A stretch of DNA of 64,000 nucleotides from an uncultured Candidatus Poseidoniales archaeon (GCA_905182715.1 CAJJCP010000022.1:1-64000), one strand, 5' to 3'. Counted from the stretch's first letter, positions 7,422 through 16,833 are shown. A program made the numbers and translations. The notes: generated by a model from the letters alone, not told the origin.

Positions 7422-8101
7422 ATACGGCAAATAAGGGGTTGCGTCTTCCTCGGGAACCCGAAGACTTCGCAAAATCAGTGAATTGGTTTGTTATGAATTA
7501 TAATGGTTTTTCGACGTACAAACAGTGCGTTGAGTCGCTCAAAGAGTCTGGAATCGTTTCTAAAAGTCGAACCAGTATGGTTTTGAAGCCTATTTTACGG
7601 GCTTTCTCAACAGATGGTGAATTTAATTCAATCACTCAGCAATCATTGGATATGGATCAAAGCCTCATGATTCAACGAATATTGGAAGATATTTACTCAA
7701 GAACAGGTCAAGCAGATTACATTGAAGAAAAGGAACTTTACAGGCAGAACGTTGATGATTATTTTCAAAAGGTCACTCAATTCTTGAATCCAAACAAGTC
7801 GCCAAAAGTCGTTTCAAATGTCTCTGCAAATGCTGTTCCAAATGGACACCAAGAATGGGATTTCAAGCCTTTCATCTTACAACTTATACGTGATGGCGCT
7901 ACTGATTCTCAAAAACTAGGAATGGCTATTATTGAATATCAAAGTGCGAATAATTGGGATGAGACCGGTAAAGAGGCCTTTAATCTCAAATCAGGACTAA
8001 AGAAAACACAATCGTACATCAATACCATCCGTGATTCCATGAAGGATTCTGTCGAGATCGAAGGTACGGGGCCAAAATTCAATTTCTCTATTCTGAACTG
8101 A
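7409..8101 (+). CDS. C-terminal part of the frameshifted NYN gene
   Basis: A helical, soluble region of 230 residues with no recognised domain. It overlaps the preceding frame, and its only in-frame start is a weak GTG at 7409, while its reading frame is open without stop from 7166 and codes for a Lys-rich linker there. It therefore most likely is not an independent gene but the C-terminal half of a roughly 460-residue NYN protein. NYN nucleases commonly carry accessory RNA-binding modules such as LOTUS/OST-HTH after a flexible linker. The first about 70 residues (helix-turn-helix-like, with FSTYKQCVESLKESG) could be such a module, but the match is too weak to assert. It converges on the DEAD-box helicase gene. 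Confidence 0.65.
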   Translation: MPYLNTANKGLRLPREPEDFAKSVNWFVMNYNGFSTYKQCVESLKESGIVSKSRTSMVLKPILRAFSTDGEFNSITQQSLDMDQSLMIQRILEDIYSRTGQADYIEEKELYRQNVDDYFQKVTQFLNPNKSPKVVSNVSANAVPNGHQEWDFKPFILQLIRDGATDSQKLGMAIIEYQSANNWDETGKEAFNLKSGLKKTQSYINTIRDSMKDSVEIEGTGPKFNFSILN

Positions 8102-8131
8102 GTCCGTCAGTGGATTACTGTTGAGTCAGCA

Positions 8132-9475
8132 TCAATCTCGACGTTGTCGGGAATCCCCTTGTCTTTGAGAACGGGAATTGTTGTTTCGACCCCCGCCACC
8201 ACGGTTCTTCTGTTGAGGTCGAGAACCTCTCTGTGAATTTCCTCCTGAGCTTTGGTTACGATTGTTGTCACGTGGGCGTTTCTTAGCACTTGATTTTTCT
8301 TTAATCTTTCCAGCTTTTTGGCCAGGTTTTGGAATCGCACCAATAAAGTGGAATTCATGGCTGCTATCTACTGGAATCTCTTTTCCAATCAACTCCTGAA
8401 TTCCAACAAGGTAGCCGCTTTCTGAGTCGTCGCAGAAGGCGTATGCAATGCCGCTCTTACCTGCACGTGCTGTTCGCCCAATTCGGTGAACATAGCTTTC
8501 AGGTTCGTTTGGTAAATCATAATTGAACACGTGGGTGATTCCATCAACATCGATTCCTCGACTTGCAATATCAGTTGCCACAAGTATTGGAATCGTTCCA
8601 TCCTTAAATCCAGCTAATGCCTTTGTGCGGGCACCTTGACTTTTGTTTCCGTGTATCGCAGCAGCTGAAATATTGCTTTGGTCCAGTTGCTTGACCAATC
8701 GGTTGGCACCGTGCTTTGTTCGAGTGAAAACAATACCACGCTGTACCCGTTCATCTTTGATCAGTTGAACGAGTAAACGTCGCTTATCTGCTTTTCTCAG
8801 GAACATGATTTTCTGTTGAATTCGGTCAACAGTCAACTCTTTTGGACTGACATCAACCATGACGGCATTGTTCAGGAAACTTCCTGCAAGTTTAGCAATT
8901 GATTTTGGCATTGTCGCACTGAATAACAAGTTTTGGCGTTTCTTTGGCAAGAGTTTGATGACCTTTTCAATATCTCGAATGAAACCCATGTCGAGCATTC
9001 GGTCTGCTTCATCGAGAACGAAAAATTCGACTCTTCCAAGGTCGATATGACCTTGGCCGATGAGATCCAATAGGCGGCCAGGAGTTGCCACAAGAATGTC
9101 TAAGCCCTTTTGCAAGGCACGAACTTGTGGGTTTTGGTTCACTCCTCCGAAGATGACACGATGTCGAACATCCATATGTTCACTGTATGCAGCAAAACGT
9201 TCATCGATTTGAGCTGCAAGTTCTCGAGTAGGTGAAAGAATGAGCGCTCGAATAAATCGCTTACCTTGCGGTTGTTTACGGCTCATTATTTGGAGAACTG
9301 GTAATGCAAATGCTGCAGTTTTCCCGGTTCCAGTTTGTGCTACACCGAGCACATCTCGCCCTTCTAAGAGAGGTGGAATGGATTGTTCTTGTACGGGCGT
9401 TGGGGTGGTATAACCCTCCGTTTTTACAGCGCGAAGTAAGGTCTCTGAAAGACCAAGAGATTGAAAGTCAGTCAT
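8132..9475 (-). CDS. DEAD-box ATP-dependent RNA helicase (RhlE-like)
   Basis: A 447-residue superfamily 2 RNA helicase that unwinds short RNA duplexes with ATP. All core motifs are in order: the Q-motif (near residue 26-31), AQTGTGKT at 46-53, PTRELA, TPGR, DEAD, SAT, and in the second RecA domain the HRIGRTARAG block. The last about 80 residues are disordered, with Lys and then Arg/Gly/Asn/Gln-rich sequence, including RGG-like runs, the typical RNA-binding tail of RhlE/CsdA-type helicases. Such enzymes act in ribosome assembly, RNA decay and cold adaptation. It is followed by the convergent NYN gene 31 bases away, so the two RNA-related genes are adjacent but not cotranscribed. Confidence 0.95.
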   Translation of the reverse strand: MTDFQSLGLSETLLRAVKTEGYTTPTPVQEQSIPPLLEGRDVLGVAQTGTGKTAAFALPVLQIMSRKQPQGKRFIRALILSPTRELAAQIDERFAAYSEHMDVRHRVIFGGVNQNPQVRALQKGLDILVATPGRLLDLIGQGHIDLGRVEFFVLDEADRMLDMGFIRDIEKVIKLLPKKRQNLLFSATMPKSIAKLAGSFLNNAVMVDVSPKELTVDRIQQKIMFLRKADKRRLLVQLIKDERVQRGIVFTRTKHGANRLVKQLDQSNISAAAIHGNKSQGARTKALAGFKDGTIPILVATDIASRGIDVDGITHVFNYDLPNEPESYVHRIGRTARAGKSGIAYAFCDDSESGYLVGIQELIGKEIPVDSSHEFHFIGAIPKPGQKAGKIKEKSSAKKRPRDNNRNQSSGGNSQRGSRPQQKNRGGGGRNNNSRSQRQGDSRQRRD

Positions 9476-9612
9476 TGAAATCCTGTTCCGTTAGTAGTCC
9501 TAATATCGTGATTTACGGTGGACTACAAGCACGCCTCAATTCTCTTTGCCTAAATACTCGATTGTTGAATAGAGGTGCTATCTGCTGGTCTAGCCATTCA
9601 CTCTCAACGCCG

Positions 9613-11097
9613 TCAAAGGATTGGTTGGTTTCGCAACCATTCCAAATCAGAGATGTAGAGTTGCCGGATATCGTCAAGCCCAAGAACCAACATTGCCAAT
9701 CGTTCAAGTCCCATCCCCCAAGCAAGAACTGGAGTTGAAATTCCGAGCGGTTCGGTGACCTCAGGTCGGAATATTCCGGCTCCACCCAACTCAAGCCACT
9801 TACCTCGCCATTTGACTTCGATCTCAAGGCTCGGTTCTGTGTAAGGGAAATATGCAGGACGAACTCGAACTTCAGGGTAGCCCATCTTAGCGTAGAACGT
9901 TTTGAGGGTTGTAACAAGCATTTGCAGGTTTGCTCCTTCCTCCATAATGATGCCTTCGATTTGATGGAATTCAGGCAAGTGTGTACGGTCAATTGCTTCT
10001 TTTCTAAACACACGGTCAACTGAAAATACTCGACAAGCATCTTTCGGATTTGCTGCAAGATATTGAATCGTATTGACCGTTGTATGTGTTCTCAACAAAG
10101 CTTTCTCGGAAGTTTCAGCGGAAAACTTCCCGCCCCATCCTACGGAGCCAGTTTCTCCACCGTGTTCGTGAATTGCACCCCATGCATCGGTGAGGTGCTT
10201 TGGTAGTTCGATTGATTTTGGGTCCTCAAGGTAGAATGTGTCTTGCATTTCCCGAGCAGGATGGTCTTGTGGAATAAATAATGCATCCATATTCCATCCA
10301 GCGGTCTGAACATAATCATCAACTAACTCTGAAAATCCCATCTCTAAGAAGATACTTCGAACTCGTTCAATCAGCGCCTGCATTGGATGGCTTCGACCAG
10401 TTCGAGGTGTAGCAGACTCGAGCGTTACATCGAAGGGTCGGTAGTCTGCATCTTTCCAAGCATCTGATTGAAGTAACTCAGTCGTGATTTCACTGATGGA
10501 TTGTTTCTCAACTAACGCTTCACTTTTGACGGATTGGCCTTGAGGTGTAATGGACCAAGTGCGGGTGGTTGAAATCACCGACTCAATCAATCCGCGTCGA
10601 GTTTTGAAATGTTCCATGAGGTCACCATCGAGTGCTTCTGAGGGTGCCGGTAAAGAATGGATGAATGCTGTACGTGCTTCGATAGCCGTGTCGACATCAG
10701 AAGGGGTTGCAGCAACAAAAACTCCGCCTTCAAGTTGAACGCCGAGTCGCTTTAACAGTCCGACGCCAGGTCCTGCCTCATGGCGTTCAAATTGCGATTG
10801 CAAGTCCGCCATACTCGGCGTATCGGAATCTGAAATCCATTTCCAAATTCGAGCCTCAAGAAGTCCATTGTCCTTCGCTTTCTGCCCTTCTTCGGCAAGA
10901 CGAACAATGGCTGAACTGGTTTCGGTTGTTGAGACAAATCCCGAATTACTGAGTCCGTGTCCTGCACCGGCAGCAACTGCTTGGTCTACCCACTCGCAGG
11001 CGCTGAGGATTTCAGCAAGTGTCCAATCATGTCCACTTTTCCCCTGCATGACGCGTAACATTCTACGCTCAGGGTTGAGCAAAGCGTCTGCGTCCAT
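9613..11097 (-). CDS. pheS: Phenylalanine--tRNA ligase alpha subunit
   Basis: The catalytic subunit that charges tRNA-Phe as part of an alpha2-beta2 enzyme. The long N-terminal part (about 200 residues) is the archaeal/eukaryotic type with winged-helix DNA-binding-like repeats. The class II core follows: motif 2 with FRKEAIDRTHLPEFHQIEG and motif 3 with GMGLERLAM close to the C-terminus (about residues 460-468 of 494). The length fits archaeal PheS. pheT is not next to it in this window. A minus-strand overlapping frame at 9513-10058 is a shadow of this gene. Confidence 0.96.
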   Translation of the reverse strand: MDADALLNPERRMLRVMQGKSGHDWTLAEILSACEWVDQAVAAGAGHGLSNSGFVSTTETSSAIVRLAEEGQKAKDNGLLEARIWKWISDSDTPSMADLQSQFERHEAGPGVGLLKRLGVQLEGGVFVAATPSDVDTAIEARTAFIHSLPAPSEALDGDLMEHFKTRRGLIESVISTTRTWSITPQGQSVKSEALVEKQSISEITTELLQSDAWKDADYRPFDVTLESATPRTGRSHPMQALIERVRSIFLEMGFSELVDDYVQTAGWNMDALFIPQDHPAREMQDTFYLEDPKSIELPKHLTDAWGAIHEHGGETGSVGWGGKFSAETSEKALLRTHTTVNTIQYLAANPKDACRVFSVDRVFRKEAIDRTHLPEFHQIEGIIMEEGANLQMLVTTLKTFYAKMGYPEVRVRPAYFPYTEPSLEIEVKWRGKWLELGGAGIFRPEVTEPLGISTPVLAWGMGLERLAMLVLGLDDIRQLYISDLEWLRNQPIL

Positions 11098-11183
11098 GTT
11101 GGTTCGTAATGTTTCATGCCCTTCAATTCTATGGAGTGGAACAGTCCATACGAGGCTTTTTCCTGACTTCTTCGATTTGCCAG

Positions 11184-11558
11184 TTATTCTTCTTCATCCC
11201 AGAGGAGAATTGAACAGCCAGGGCATGTATATTCAAGTGGACGATCTGTTTCTAGAGATTCTAAATGTCCACAGGGCCCGCAAAGCACCGTACATTTTTT
11301 CGGCTCATCTAATGTTACATCAACGCGGTACATGACTCGTCCAGCATCGGGGAGTTGGGTTGATTCAGGAGCCCAGTTTGCAATTTCTTCCGGTGATAAG
11401 CCTTGATCTGATTTCATCGACATTCCGATTAAAAAAAGTACGACTCCACTCAAACCGATTGTTCCTGCCAGTGAATAGATGCCTGCAACGCTAAAGAAGG
11501 CGCCAGCAGGTATACAAATCATACTCGCAATGAGAAAGTTTTCACGAACATTTCGCAT
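11184..11558 (-). CDS. Membrane protein with C-terminal zinc ribbon
   Basis: A 124-residue protein with two N-terminal membrane helices (about 8-30 and 33-52), a linker, and a soluble tail with two CxxC pairs (CGPC near residue 93 and CPGC near residue 111), spaced as in a zinc ribbon. The tail would face the cytoplasm or outside depending on topology. No family name is known to me. It starts 10 bases before the stop of the aminotransferase gene upstream and lies 87 bases before pheS on the same strand, so the three genes may form one transcription unit. Confidence 0.7.
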   Translation of the reverse strand: MRNVRENFLIASMICIPAGAFFSVAGIYSLAGTIGLSGVVLFLIGMSMKSDQGLSPEEIANWAPESTQLPDAGRVMYRVDVTLDEPKKCTVLCGPCGHLESLETDRPLEYTCPGCSILLWDEEE

Positions 11559-11567
11559 GATAAGACC

Positions 11568-12962
11568 TCATTGAAGCGCGTGAGCTAAGGCCTCGGCAAC
11601 GCGAGGTACATGACCTAAAGGAACAGCACATAGTCCGATACGAACGCCACCTGTAAGAGGGACGAGGAAGACATTCTGTTGAGCGCATTTTTCAGCAATT
11701 GCTTCTGGATCATCATGTTCGAGCCAAGCAAAAAACCCATCATGTGTTGGATTGATTGGAACGTTGAGTTTTTCACAACACTCTTTGAAGAGGTCCCTAC
11801 GGGTCACAAGTAGAGACTTCAATCGGTCTCGTTCTTTGCCCCAAGCATCTCCGCCTTCGGAAGATGAATGCATTTCACTGATGGTGTACTGTGCAATTCT
11901 TGGTGCGGCGGACCAAGTTTGTCGACCAGTGACTCCCATCACGGTTCCAATCTTTTCAACGACTTCAGCATCAGGGTGAATACTCACTAAAGCGCCGGTG
12001 CGCAATCCATAGATTGTATGAGATTTCGAGAGTGAAACAGCGAATGTAATCAGTAAGTTTTCGGTCCAAGGCCAGCCTTGTTCAATCGTTTCACGAATTG
12101 TTTGTCCCCACCCATGTGGCTCCTCTGCATACAAGTGATATGCAGAATCAATCAGCAAGGTATGCCCGACGTGCTCGTTTGTAGAGGCACTTTCCATGAC
12201 CGCTTCTAAAAAGGCCATACGCCCTTCTGGAGTCAACGAGAGTCCAGTCGGATTGTGCGCAGGATCGTTTAGCCAAATCATCACCTTATCCTGTGATGAA
12301 CAAAGTGAGGCGAGTTTGTTTCGAAATCCTTCAATGTCGACAAATGGATTCAATTTACTTGGCGTCGATGGCAAGAGTGGATACGTTTCGATACCAAGGT
12401 CACAACCCGATAAGAAGCCTTTGAATGGACCCCAATGCCGGTCGCGGAGCAATACTTTCTCTCCTCTATTGGCGAAATTTTCTGCAGCAAGGTACAGTGC
12501 ACCAGAGCCACCAGGAGTTGCTGTAGCCGTCATCGAAATTCCGAGTTCGTCGAGGGGCTCTCGATGCTCTCCAAGCGCTAATGTTTTGGCCAAATCAAGA
12601 AATGCAGGGAGTCCTTTCAACGGCGCATAAGCGGCGATTTCAACCGGAGGGGCGACTCGAATCGCTTCATCAACAACTTGGTTTATCGCAAGAGAACCAT
12701 CGTCTTCGAGTAAAGCACCGATTGTTCCATTGACTGCATCAATGCCTTCAGCGACTGCTTTTTGATAACGTCCCCACCATCCAAAAATGGTATCGTTCCC
12801 TACCTTGGTCCGTGCATAGGAGTTGAGCAATCCATCACCAGCATCAGGGTTCATGCCTCTCCGAATACGGCACTGTTCTTTGACTTGTCTCTTCGATTCG
12901 TTCATCTTACAGAGACTTTGAATCATAGAATCTCCTTGTATTCTATCCGTTTCATTCATCAA
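11568..12962 (-). CDS. PLP-dependent aminotransferase, fold type I (class I/II)
   Basis: A pyridoxal-phosphate enzyme of the aspartate aminotransferase superfamily. Visible landmarks are GGSGALYLA (cofactor phosphate cup), NDPAHNPTG (the Asn that contacts the PLP ring O3'), LLIDSAYHLY (the Asp that pairs with the PLP nitrogen) and SLSKSHTIYGLRTGAL, which holds the Schiff-base Lys and the phosphate-binding Arg. This looks like tyrosine/aspartate aminotransferases. The substrate is not certain; aromatic amino acids or aspartate are likely. The first 36 residues are polar and poorly folded; the ATG at 12852-12854 is an attractive alternative start that would give 428 residues. It is followed closely by the zinc-ribbon membrane protein. 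Confidence 0.88.
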   Translation of the reverse strand: MMNETDRIQGDSMIQSLCKMNESKRQVKEQCRIRRGMNPDAGDGLLNSYARTKVGNDTIFGWWGRYQKAVAEGIDAVNGTIGALLEDDGSLAINQVVDEAIRVAPPVEIAAYAPLKGLPAFLDLAKTLALGEHREPLDELGISMTATATPGGSGALYLAAENFANRGEKVLLRDRHWGPFKGFLSGCDLGIETYPLLPSTPSKLNPFVDIEGFRNKLASLCSSQDKVMIWLNDPAHNPTGLSLTPEGRMAFLEAVMESASTNEHVGHTLLIDSAYHLYAEEPHGWGQTIRETIEQGWPWTENLLITFAVSLSKSHTIYGLRTGALVSIHPDAEVVEKIGTVMGVTGRQTWSAAPRIAQYTISEMHSSSEGGDAWGKERDRLKSLLVTRRDLFKECCEKLNVPINPTHDGFFAWLEHDDPEAIAEKCAQQNVFLVPLTGGVRIGLCAVPLGHVPRVAEALAHALQ

Positions 12963-12987
12963 GGGTAAGTGTGTGGGACAGTTCGTC

Positions 12988-13060
12988 GCCTGTGTAGCAT
13001 AGCTGGTAGTGCATCGGATTTGTAATCCGAAGGCCGGGGGTTCGAGTCCCTCCGCAGGCT
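12988..13060 (+). tRNA. tRNA-Thr (anticodon TGT)
   Basis: The acceptor stem GCCTGTG pairs with CGCAGGC (one G-U pair). The anticodon stem TCGGA/TCCGA encloses TTTGTAA, giving TGT. The T-arm contains GGTTCGAGTCC. The discriminator is T at 13060, usual for archaeal tRNA-Thr. CCA is not fully encoded. No intron is visible. Confidence 0.93.
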
Positions 13061-13213
13061 CCTTATCATTCGCTTTGAGCGAGAACTGATTAGAACTCCC
13101 AAGTTGATGGATTCTTATGCTTTCCTTTTATTCTCATCCAAGTTCGAGATTTAGCACAAACTGAATGACTGACATGATGTCTTGGGATGAGTTGACTTCA
13201 GTGGATGAATCAA

Positions 13214-13222
13214 TTTTTTATA
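13214..13222 (+). promoter_or_regulatory. TATA box of the lipoprotein gene
   Basis: TTTTTTATA ends 24 bases before the ATG at 13246, so transcription should begin at or within a few bases of the start codon (leaderless mRNA). Confidence 0.5.
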
Positions 13223-13245
13223 CCAACTGCAGGTGAGTCAAGGGT

Positions 13246-14004
13246 ATGTGGAGAGCCGGTTCAGTGTTGGTTCTTCTACTCTGTTCATCCAGCCTTGTTG
13301 GCTGCTTAGCGCAAAGTGAAAATGAAACGAATTTCGAACTCATCGTCGAAGCAAGCGCAATGAACGGAACGGTCGTTGAGTCGTACTCCGAGGGTGAACA
13401 AGTGTCTTGGTCAAACGTGAGCATTGATTTTGATTTCTCAAAGACAATCAGCAAGAATAGTTTGGTGACTTTCGGTATTGATCTTTTGGATGGGAGCGCC
13501 CCTGTCACAACAGATGCTTCAACAAGTTCGACCGTTTCAATCGAATTCTTTGAACATGGAATCTACAACATTACTGCCTATGCGATCGATGCTTCAAACT
13601 TGCAACTCAACACTTCACTTGACATTCAAATCGATTTGCGTATCGACTGGACTGAATCAAACACAAATGAACCTCAAACATTGATGTACAATCCGAACCC
13701 AGCCAATGGCGGTGTAAAACCACTGTTTGTGGTCATCAACTCAACCATTGAAAACCCAACACTTCTTGATGGAGTTGGGGTTGGTGGACGGTCTGTTGAA
13801 ATCTCTTGGAACATTGCTGATGAGTACAACGATGTCTGTCAGAGTAAAAGAAGTCAGGTGAATGATGGTGAATCGGTGACTTGGGACACTCTTCATTTCA
13901 GCACGTATCTTGCCCATGAATTAAGAATCAACTATGAAGATGGACAGGATTATATTTCCGTGCAGCAATCAGTTTCAATTTTCTATTCAGACGATAGTTC
14001 TTGA
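13246..14004 (+). CDS. Secreted lipoprotein with Ig-like/PKD-like beta domains
   Basis: A 252-residue protein with an N-terminal signal and lipobox LVGC (Cys at residue 20), predicting lipid attachment at the cell surface. The mature part is beta-rich and acidic, with DFSKTISK, HGIYNITAYAID and similar strands that look like one or two PKD/Ig-like folds. No catalytic residues are evident. Function is unknown; surface adhesion or ligand binding would fit. A TATA box stands right before the ATG and suggests leaderless translation. It is upstream of folD on the same strand, 152 bases before the likely folD start. Confidence 0.8.
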   Translation: MWRAGSVLVLLLCSSSLVGCLAQSENETNFELIVEASAMNGTVVESYSEGEQVSWSNVSIDFDFSKTISKNSLVTFGIDLLDGSAPVTTDASTSSTVSIEFFEHGIYNITAYAIDASNLQLNTSLDIQIDLRIDWTESNTNEPQTLMYNPNPANGGVKPLFVVINSTIENPTLLDGVGVGGRSVEISWNIADEYNDVCQSKRSQVNDGESVTWDTLHFSTYLAHELRINYEDGQDYISVQQSVSIFYSDDSS

Positions 14005-14156
14005 ACAGAATTCTGCGATTCTGTTCATCCCGTCTAAGCCTCAGCATTGTGCCTTTGATTTCAGTACAGATTACACATACAGTTCGCCCAGAACCGTTGT
14101 TGGTGATTGAGTACCGTAAAGCGAATCCTCAAAGTCAAGAGTTCAGTGGGTTGGCC

Positions 14157-15035
14157 ATGGTGGCCCAACGATTAGATGGTAAAGCCTGCGCTGCGGAAGT
14201 CGAAGAGGAACTCCTTCTCCGAATTGCAGCATGTAAAGAAAAGGGCATCAAACCTCATTTGGCTGTTGTCATTGTAGGTGATGACCCTGCAAGTCATGTC
14301 TATGTTGGTTCTAAAGTTCGAGCATGTGAACGTCTTGGCATCCAAAGTACACACATTGAATTGGCTGCTGATTCGACAGAAGAACAGGTTCGTGATGCAA
14401 TTCTCTCCCTCAATGAGCAAGCAGGTCTTCATGGAATCCTTGTTCAATCTCCACTGCCGAATCACATGAATGAAGAAGCATTGACTGATTTGATTGATCC
14501 TGTCAAAGATGTCGATGGTTTCCATCCACAGAACCTTGGACGATTGGTTCAAGGGCGTTTGGATGGAATGTTACCGTGCACGCCAAGCGGTGTCATGCGC
14601 ATGTTATCTTGGGCAGGGATCGAGACTGAAGGGAAAACAGCCGTCATTCTCGGCCGTTCTCGCATTGTTGGTATGCCACAATCGCTCTTACTCGGTGCTA
14701 AAGGTGTTGATTCTACGGTTACTGTAGCTCATTCACGTACCCAAAATACCGCTGAATTGTGCGCAAGTGCAGATATTGTCATCGCTGCTGTTGGACGCCC
14801 CGAAATGGTGACTGCAGATTGGATTAAAGATGGCGCAGTAGTTGTCGATGTTGGAATCAATCGAGTAGATGACACCAGTCGTGAACGTGGTTGGCGCCTT
14901 GCTGGCGATGTCCATCCCGATGTTGCAAACAAAGCCTCCTGGCTTTCTCCAGTCCCTGGTGGCGTAGGTCCAATGACAATTGCCATGCTGATGGAGAATA
15001 CTGTTCGAGCCGCAGAACAATCTTATATCGCTTAA
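14157..15035 (+). CDS. folD: Bifunctional methylene-THF dehydrogenase/cyclohydrolase
   Basis: FolD converts 5,10-methylene-THF to 10-formyl-THF in two steps with NADP+. From the ATG at 14157 the protein is 292 residues, the family norm. YVGSKVRACERLGI carries the catalytic Tyr/Lys pair. QSPLP and the DPVKDVDGFHPxNxG block follow, then PCTPSGVMRML and the NADP-binding GRSRIVGMP. An upstream TTG at 14001 in the same frame would add 52 residues that do not resemble FolD and is rejected. Folate-type C1 metabolism by a bacterial-type FolD is common in Poseidoniales. Downstream genes on the same strand follow within about 40 bases and may be cotranscribed. Confidence 0.96.
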   Translation: MVAQRLDGKACAAEVEEELLLRIAACKEKGIKPHLAVVIVGDDPASHVYVGSKVRACERLGIQSTHIELAADSTEEQVRDAILSLNEQAGLHGILVQSPLPNHMNEEALTDLIDPVKDVDGFHPQNLGRLVQGRLDGMLPCTPSGVMRMLSWAGIETEGKTAVILGRSRIVGMPQSLLLGAKGVDSTVTVAHSRTQNTAELCASADIVIAAVGRPEMVTADWIKDGAVVVDVGINRVDDTSRERGWRLAGDVHPDVANKASWLSPVPGGVGPMTIAMLMENTVRAAEQSYIA

Positions 15036-15073
15036 CAACCCTCATAGGTTGGTGACTTTTAGGCTCAATCGTC

Positions 15074-15874
15074 ATGGACCCAAAAGCACCAAGAATCGCT
15101 ACGGCGACCCTCATTTTGGGAATGGTTACCTGGGTTTTGTCTCTGGTAAGTGTTGTTCTCAAACTTGGCTTTTCCAATGGCTTTGGAAATGAAGAGATCA
15201 TACTTCTTATCATCGGTGGTCTACTTTTCGCCACTTCTTTTTGGGCTTCTCGGGAGCGAACCGAAATTCTAATGATTGAATCCATGACGGTCGAAGAGCA
15301 ATTTGCAGCAATGGAAACAATGCCAAGCACAACCATTTCATCTACCACGGAAGTCGACCAATTCGGGTTTGAAACAAAACCTCCAGTCAGTACGGAGACG
15401 CAAGGTATTGTCGCCTCGATTTTAGGGACAACTGCAAGTGTAAACCCCGAAGATGTCAGCACAGCAATGGCTGCCTTATCATCAGGTGATTCGGGGAATA
15501 TCGGGGCTGAATCGGTCCGGAACAATCCTGCACCACATGCGCATACTGAACAATTCCGTGAAGTGTTCAAGTCTTCAAGCACCACTCAAGATGGTTTTGA
15601 AAGAATGAAGGTTGAAAATATCCCCTTACCTGGCGAAAAGGAAGTTCGTTCAACACCTGATTTACCATGGCTAACCCCCGCGCACGATTTCCAAACGTCC
15701 GGCGCTGCTCACGTCCCCTTACCTGGTGCGCCTCAACCGACACCAGATGTCGAGCCGACTCAAATGGTCGTGCCTGGAATGCCCGATCTTGATGATTTAT
15801 TTACCGACGACAACCAACAGACCATGGATAAACCCAAAACTCAAGAACTACCAAACCTTGACGATTTGTTCTGA
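15074..15874 (+). CDS. Two-helix membrane protein with repeated acidic DLDDLF tail
   Basis: A 266-residue protein. Two membrane helices (about residues 10-31 and 40-60) are followed by about 200 residues of low-complexity, Ser/Thr/Pro/Glu-rich, probably disordered sequence. The tail has two near-identical acidic peptides, PDLDDLF (near residue 237) and PNLDDLF (the very C-terminus), and two PLPG peptides earlier (IPLPGEKE and VPLPGAPQ). Repeated short motifs at the end of a disordered cytoplasmic tail usually act as docking peptides for a partner protein; here the partner is unknown. It lies between folD and a PHP phosphoesterase, with 38 and about 40 base gaps, so an operon is likely. Confidence 0.7.
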   Translation: MDPKAPRIATATLILGMVTWVLSLVSVVLKLGFSNGFGNEEIILLIIGGLLFATSFWASRERTEILMIESMTVEEQFAAMETMPSTTISSTTEVDQFGFETKPPVSTETQGIVASILGTTASVNPEDVSTAMAALSSGDSGNIGAESVRNNPAPHAHTEQFREVFKSSSTTQDGFERMKVENIPLPGEKEVRSTPDLPWLTPAHDFQTSGAAHVPLPGAPQPTPDVEPTQMVVPGMPDLDDLFTDDNQQTMDKPKTQELPNLDDLF

Positions 15875-15918
15875 TATATTTCCATACTTCCATAGAGGTT
15901 GGACTCTTGGCTCAACAC

Positions 15919-16833
15919 ATGTGGACTGAGAAGTTTGACCTTCATAGCCATTCCACAAACAGTGATGGCCAGCACGCGGTTGAAGACGTTGCACGCATGA
16001 TGTCGGAATCGAATGTTCGTTATTGGTCCCTCACCGACCACGACACGATCTCTGGATGGGGTGCTGCCCAAACTGCTGCAGAAGCAAACGAGATGGTCTT
16101 TATTCCGGGTGTTGAAATCACTTGTATGCCAGGATTACCTGCGGACCCCTCCATTCTTGAACTCCGAAATCAACAACGAGCTTCAGACTCGTGGCATCTG
16201 TTAGCCTATTTCCCTTCAATGAAATTTCAAAGTGCGCATCACCTCGACTTTCAAGCATGGCTGGCGCCTTTAGGGGAAGGAAGAGTTCCTCGTATGCTCA
16301 CCATGATTGAGAAACTGGGCGAACTTGGAATGCCAGTCGATTTCAATGCTGTTGTCGCACGTGCTGGTGACTCAGTTGGCCGGCCGCACTTAGCAGATGA
16401 GATGATGGCTTTGGGTTATATCGAAACACGACAAGAAGCGTTTGATAAGTGGATTGGCGATGGTAAACCTGCTCATATATCCCGCCCCCAACCAAGTATT
16501 GCTGAAGCCTGTGCAGCAGTTCATGCAGCCGGAGGTATTACCTCACTTGCCCATCCATTTTATTACTGCATTGATACGGTTGCTTTAGTTGCCTTTTGCC
16601 TTGAATTTGGCGTTGATGCGATTGAATGTTTTCACCGCAGTCACAGTGACGCTTACCGCTTCCAACTTTGGTCAGCAGCCAAAGGTTCAGGCCTTTCAGT
16701 GACTTGTGGTTCTGATTTTCATGGTACCCAGTACAACCAAACTCCAGGTCGTATGGCAGTCCCAACGATGACTCTGCCGGCTTCTCTCAAGAATTCGTTA
16801 TCGTCTCGGCCCGAGAGATTGCATCAATCATGA
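15919..16833 (+). CDS. PHP-domain metal-dependent phosphoesterase
   Basis: A PHP-fold hydrolase with a multi-metal site. From the ATG at 15919 the first motif gives H9 and H11 (FDLHSHSTNSDG), motif two is LTDHDTISG, motif three is FIPGVEIT, and later SLAHPFY and the GSDFHG block supply the remaining ligands. This set matches the YciV/RNase AM and nucleoside 3',5'-bisphosphate phosphatase branch, which removes 5'-terminal nucleotides or phosphates from short RNAs and nucleotides. The substrate here is inferred from family only. A TTG at 15907 in frame would add four residues. It converges with tatC, overlapping by about 47 bases at the 3' ends. Confidence 0.88.
   Translation: MWTEKFDLHSHSTNSDGQHAVEDVARMMSESNVRYWSLTDHDTISGWGAAQTAAEANEMVFIPGVEITCMPGLPADPSILELRNQQRASDSWHLLAYFPSMKFQSAHHLDFQAWLAPLGEGRVPRMLTMIEKLGELGMPVDFNAVVARAGDSVGRPHLADEMMALGYIETRQEAFDKWIGDGKPAHISRPQPSIAEACAAVHAAGGITSLAHPFYYCIDTVALVAFCLEFGVDAIECFHRSHSDAYRFQLWSAAKGSGLSVTCGSDFHGTQYNQTPGRMAVPTMTLPASLKNSLSSRPERLHQS

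Noticed and set aside
9513-10058. 181-residue minus-strand frame over pheS
   Set aside because: Overlaps pheS in another frame and lacks domain features.
14001-14156. TTG start 52 codons ahead of folD
   Set aside because: The extra residues do not resemble FolD, and the ATG at 14157 gives the normal length of 292.
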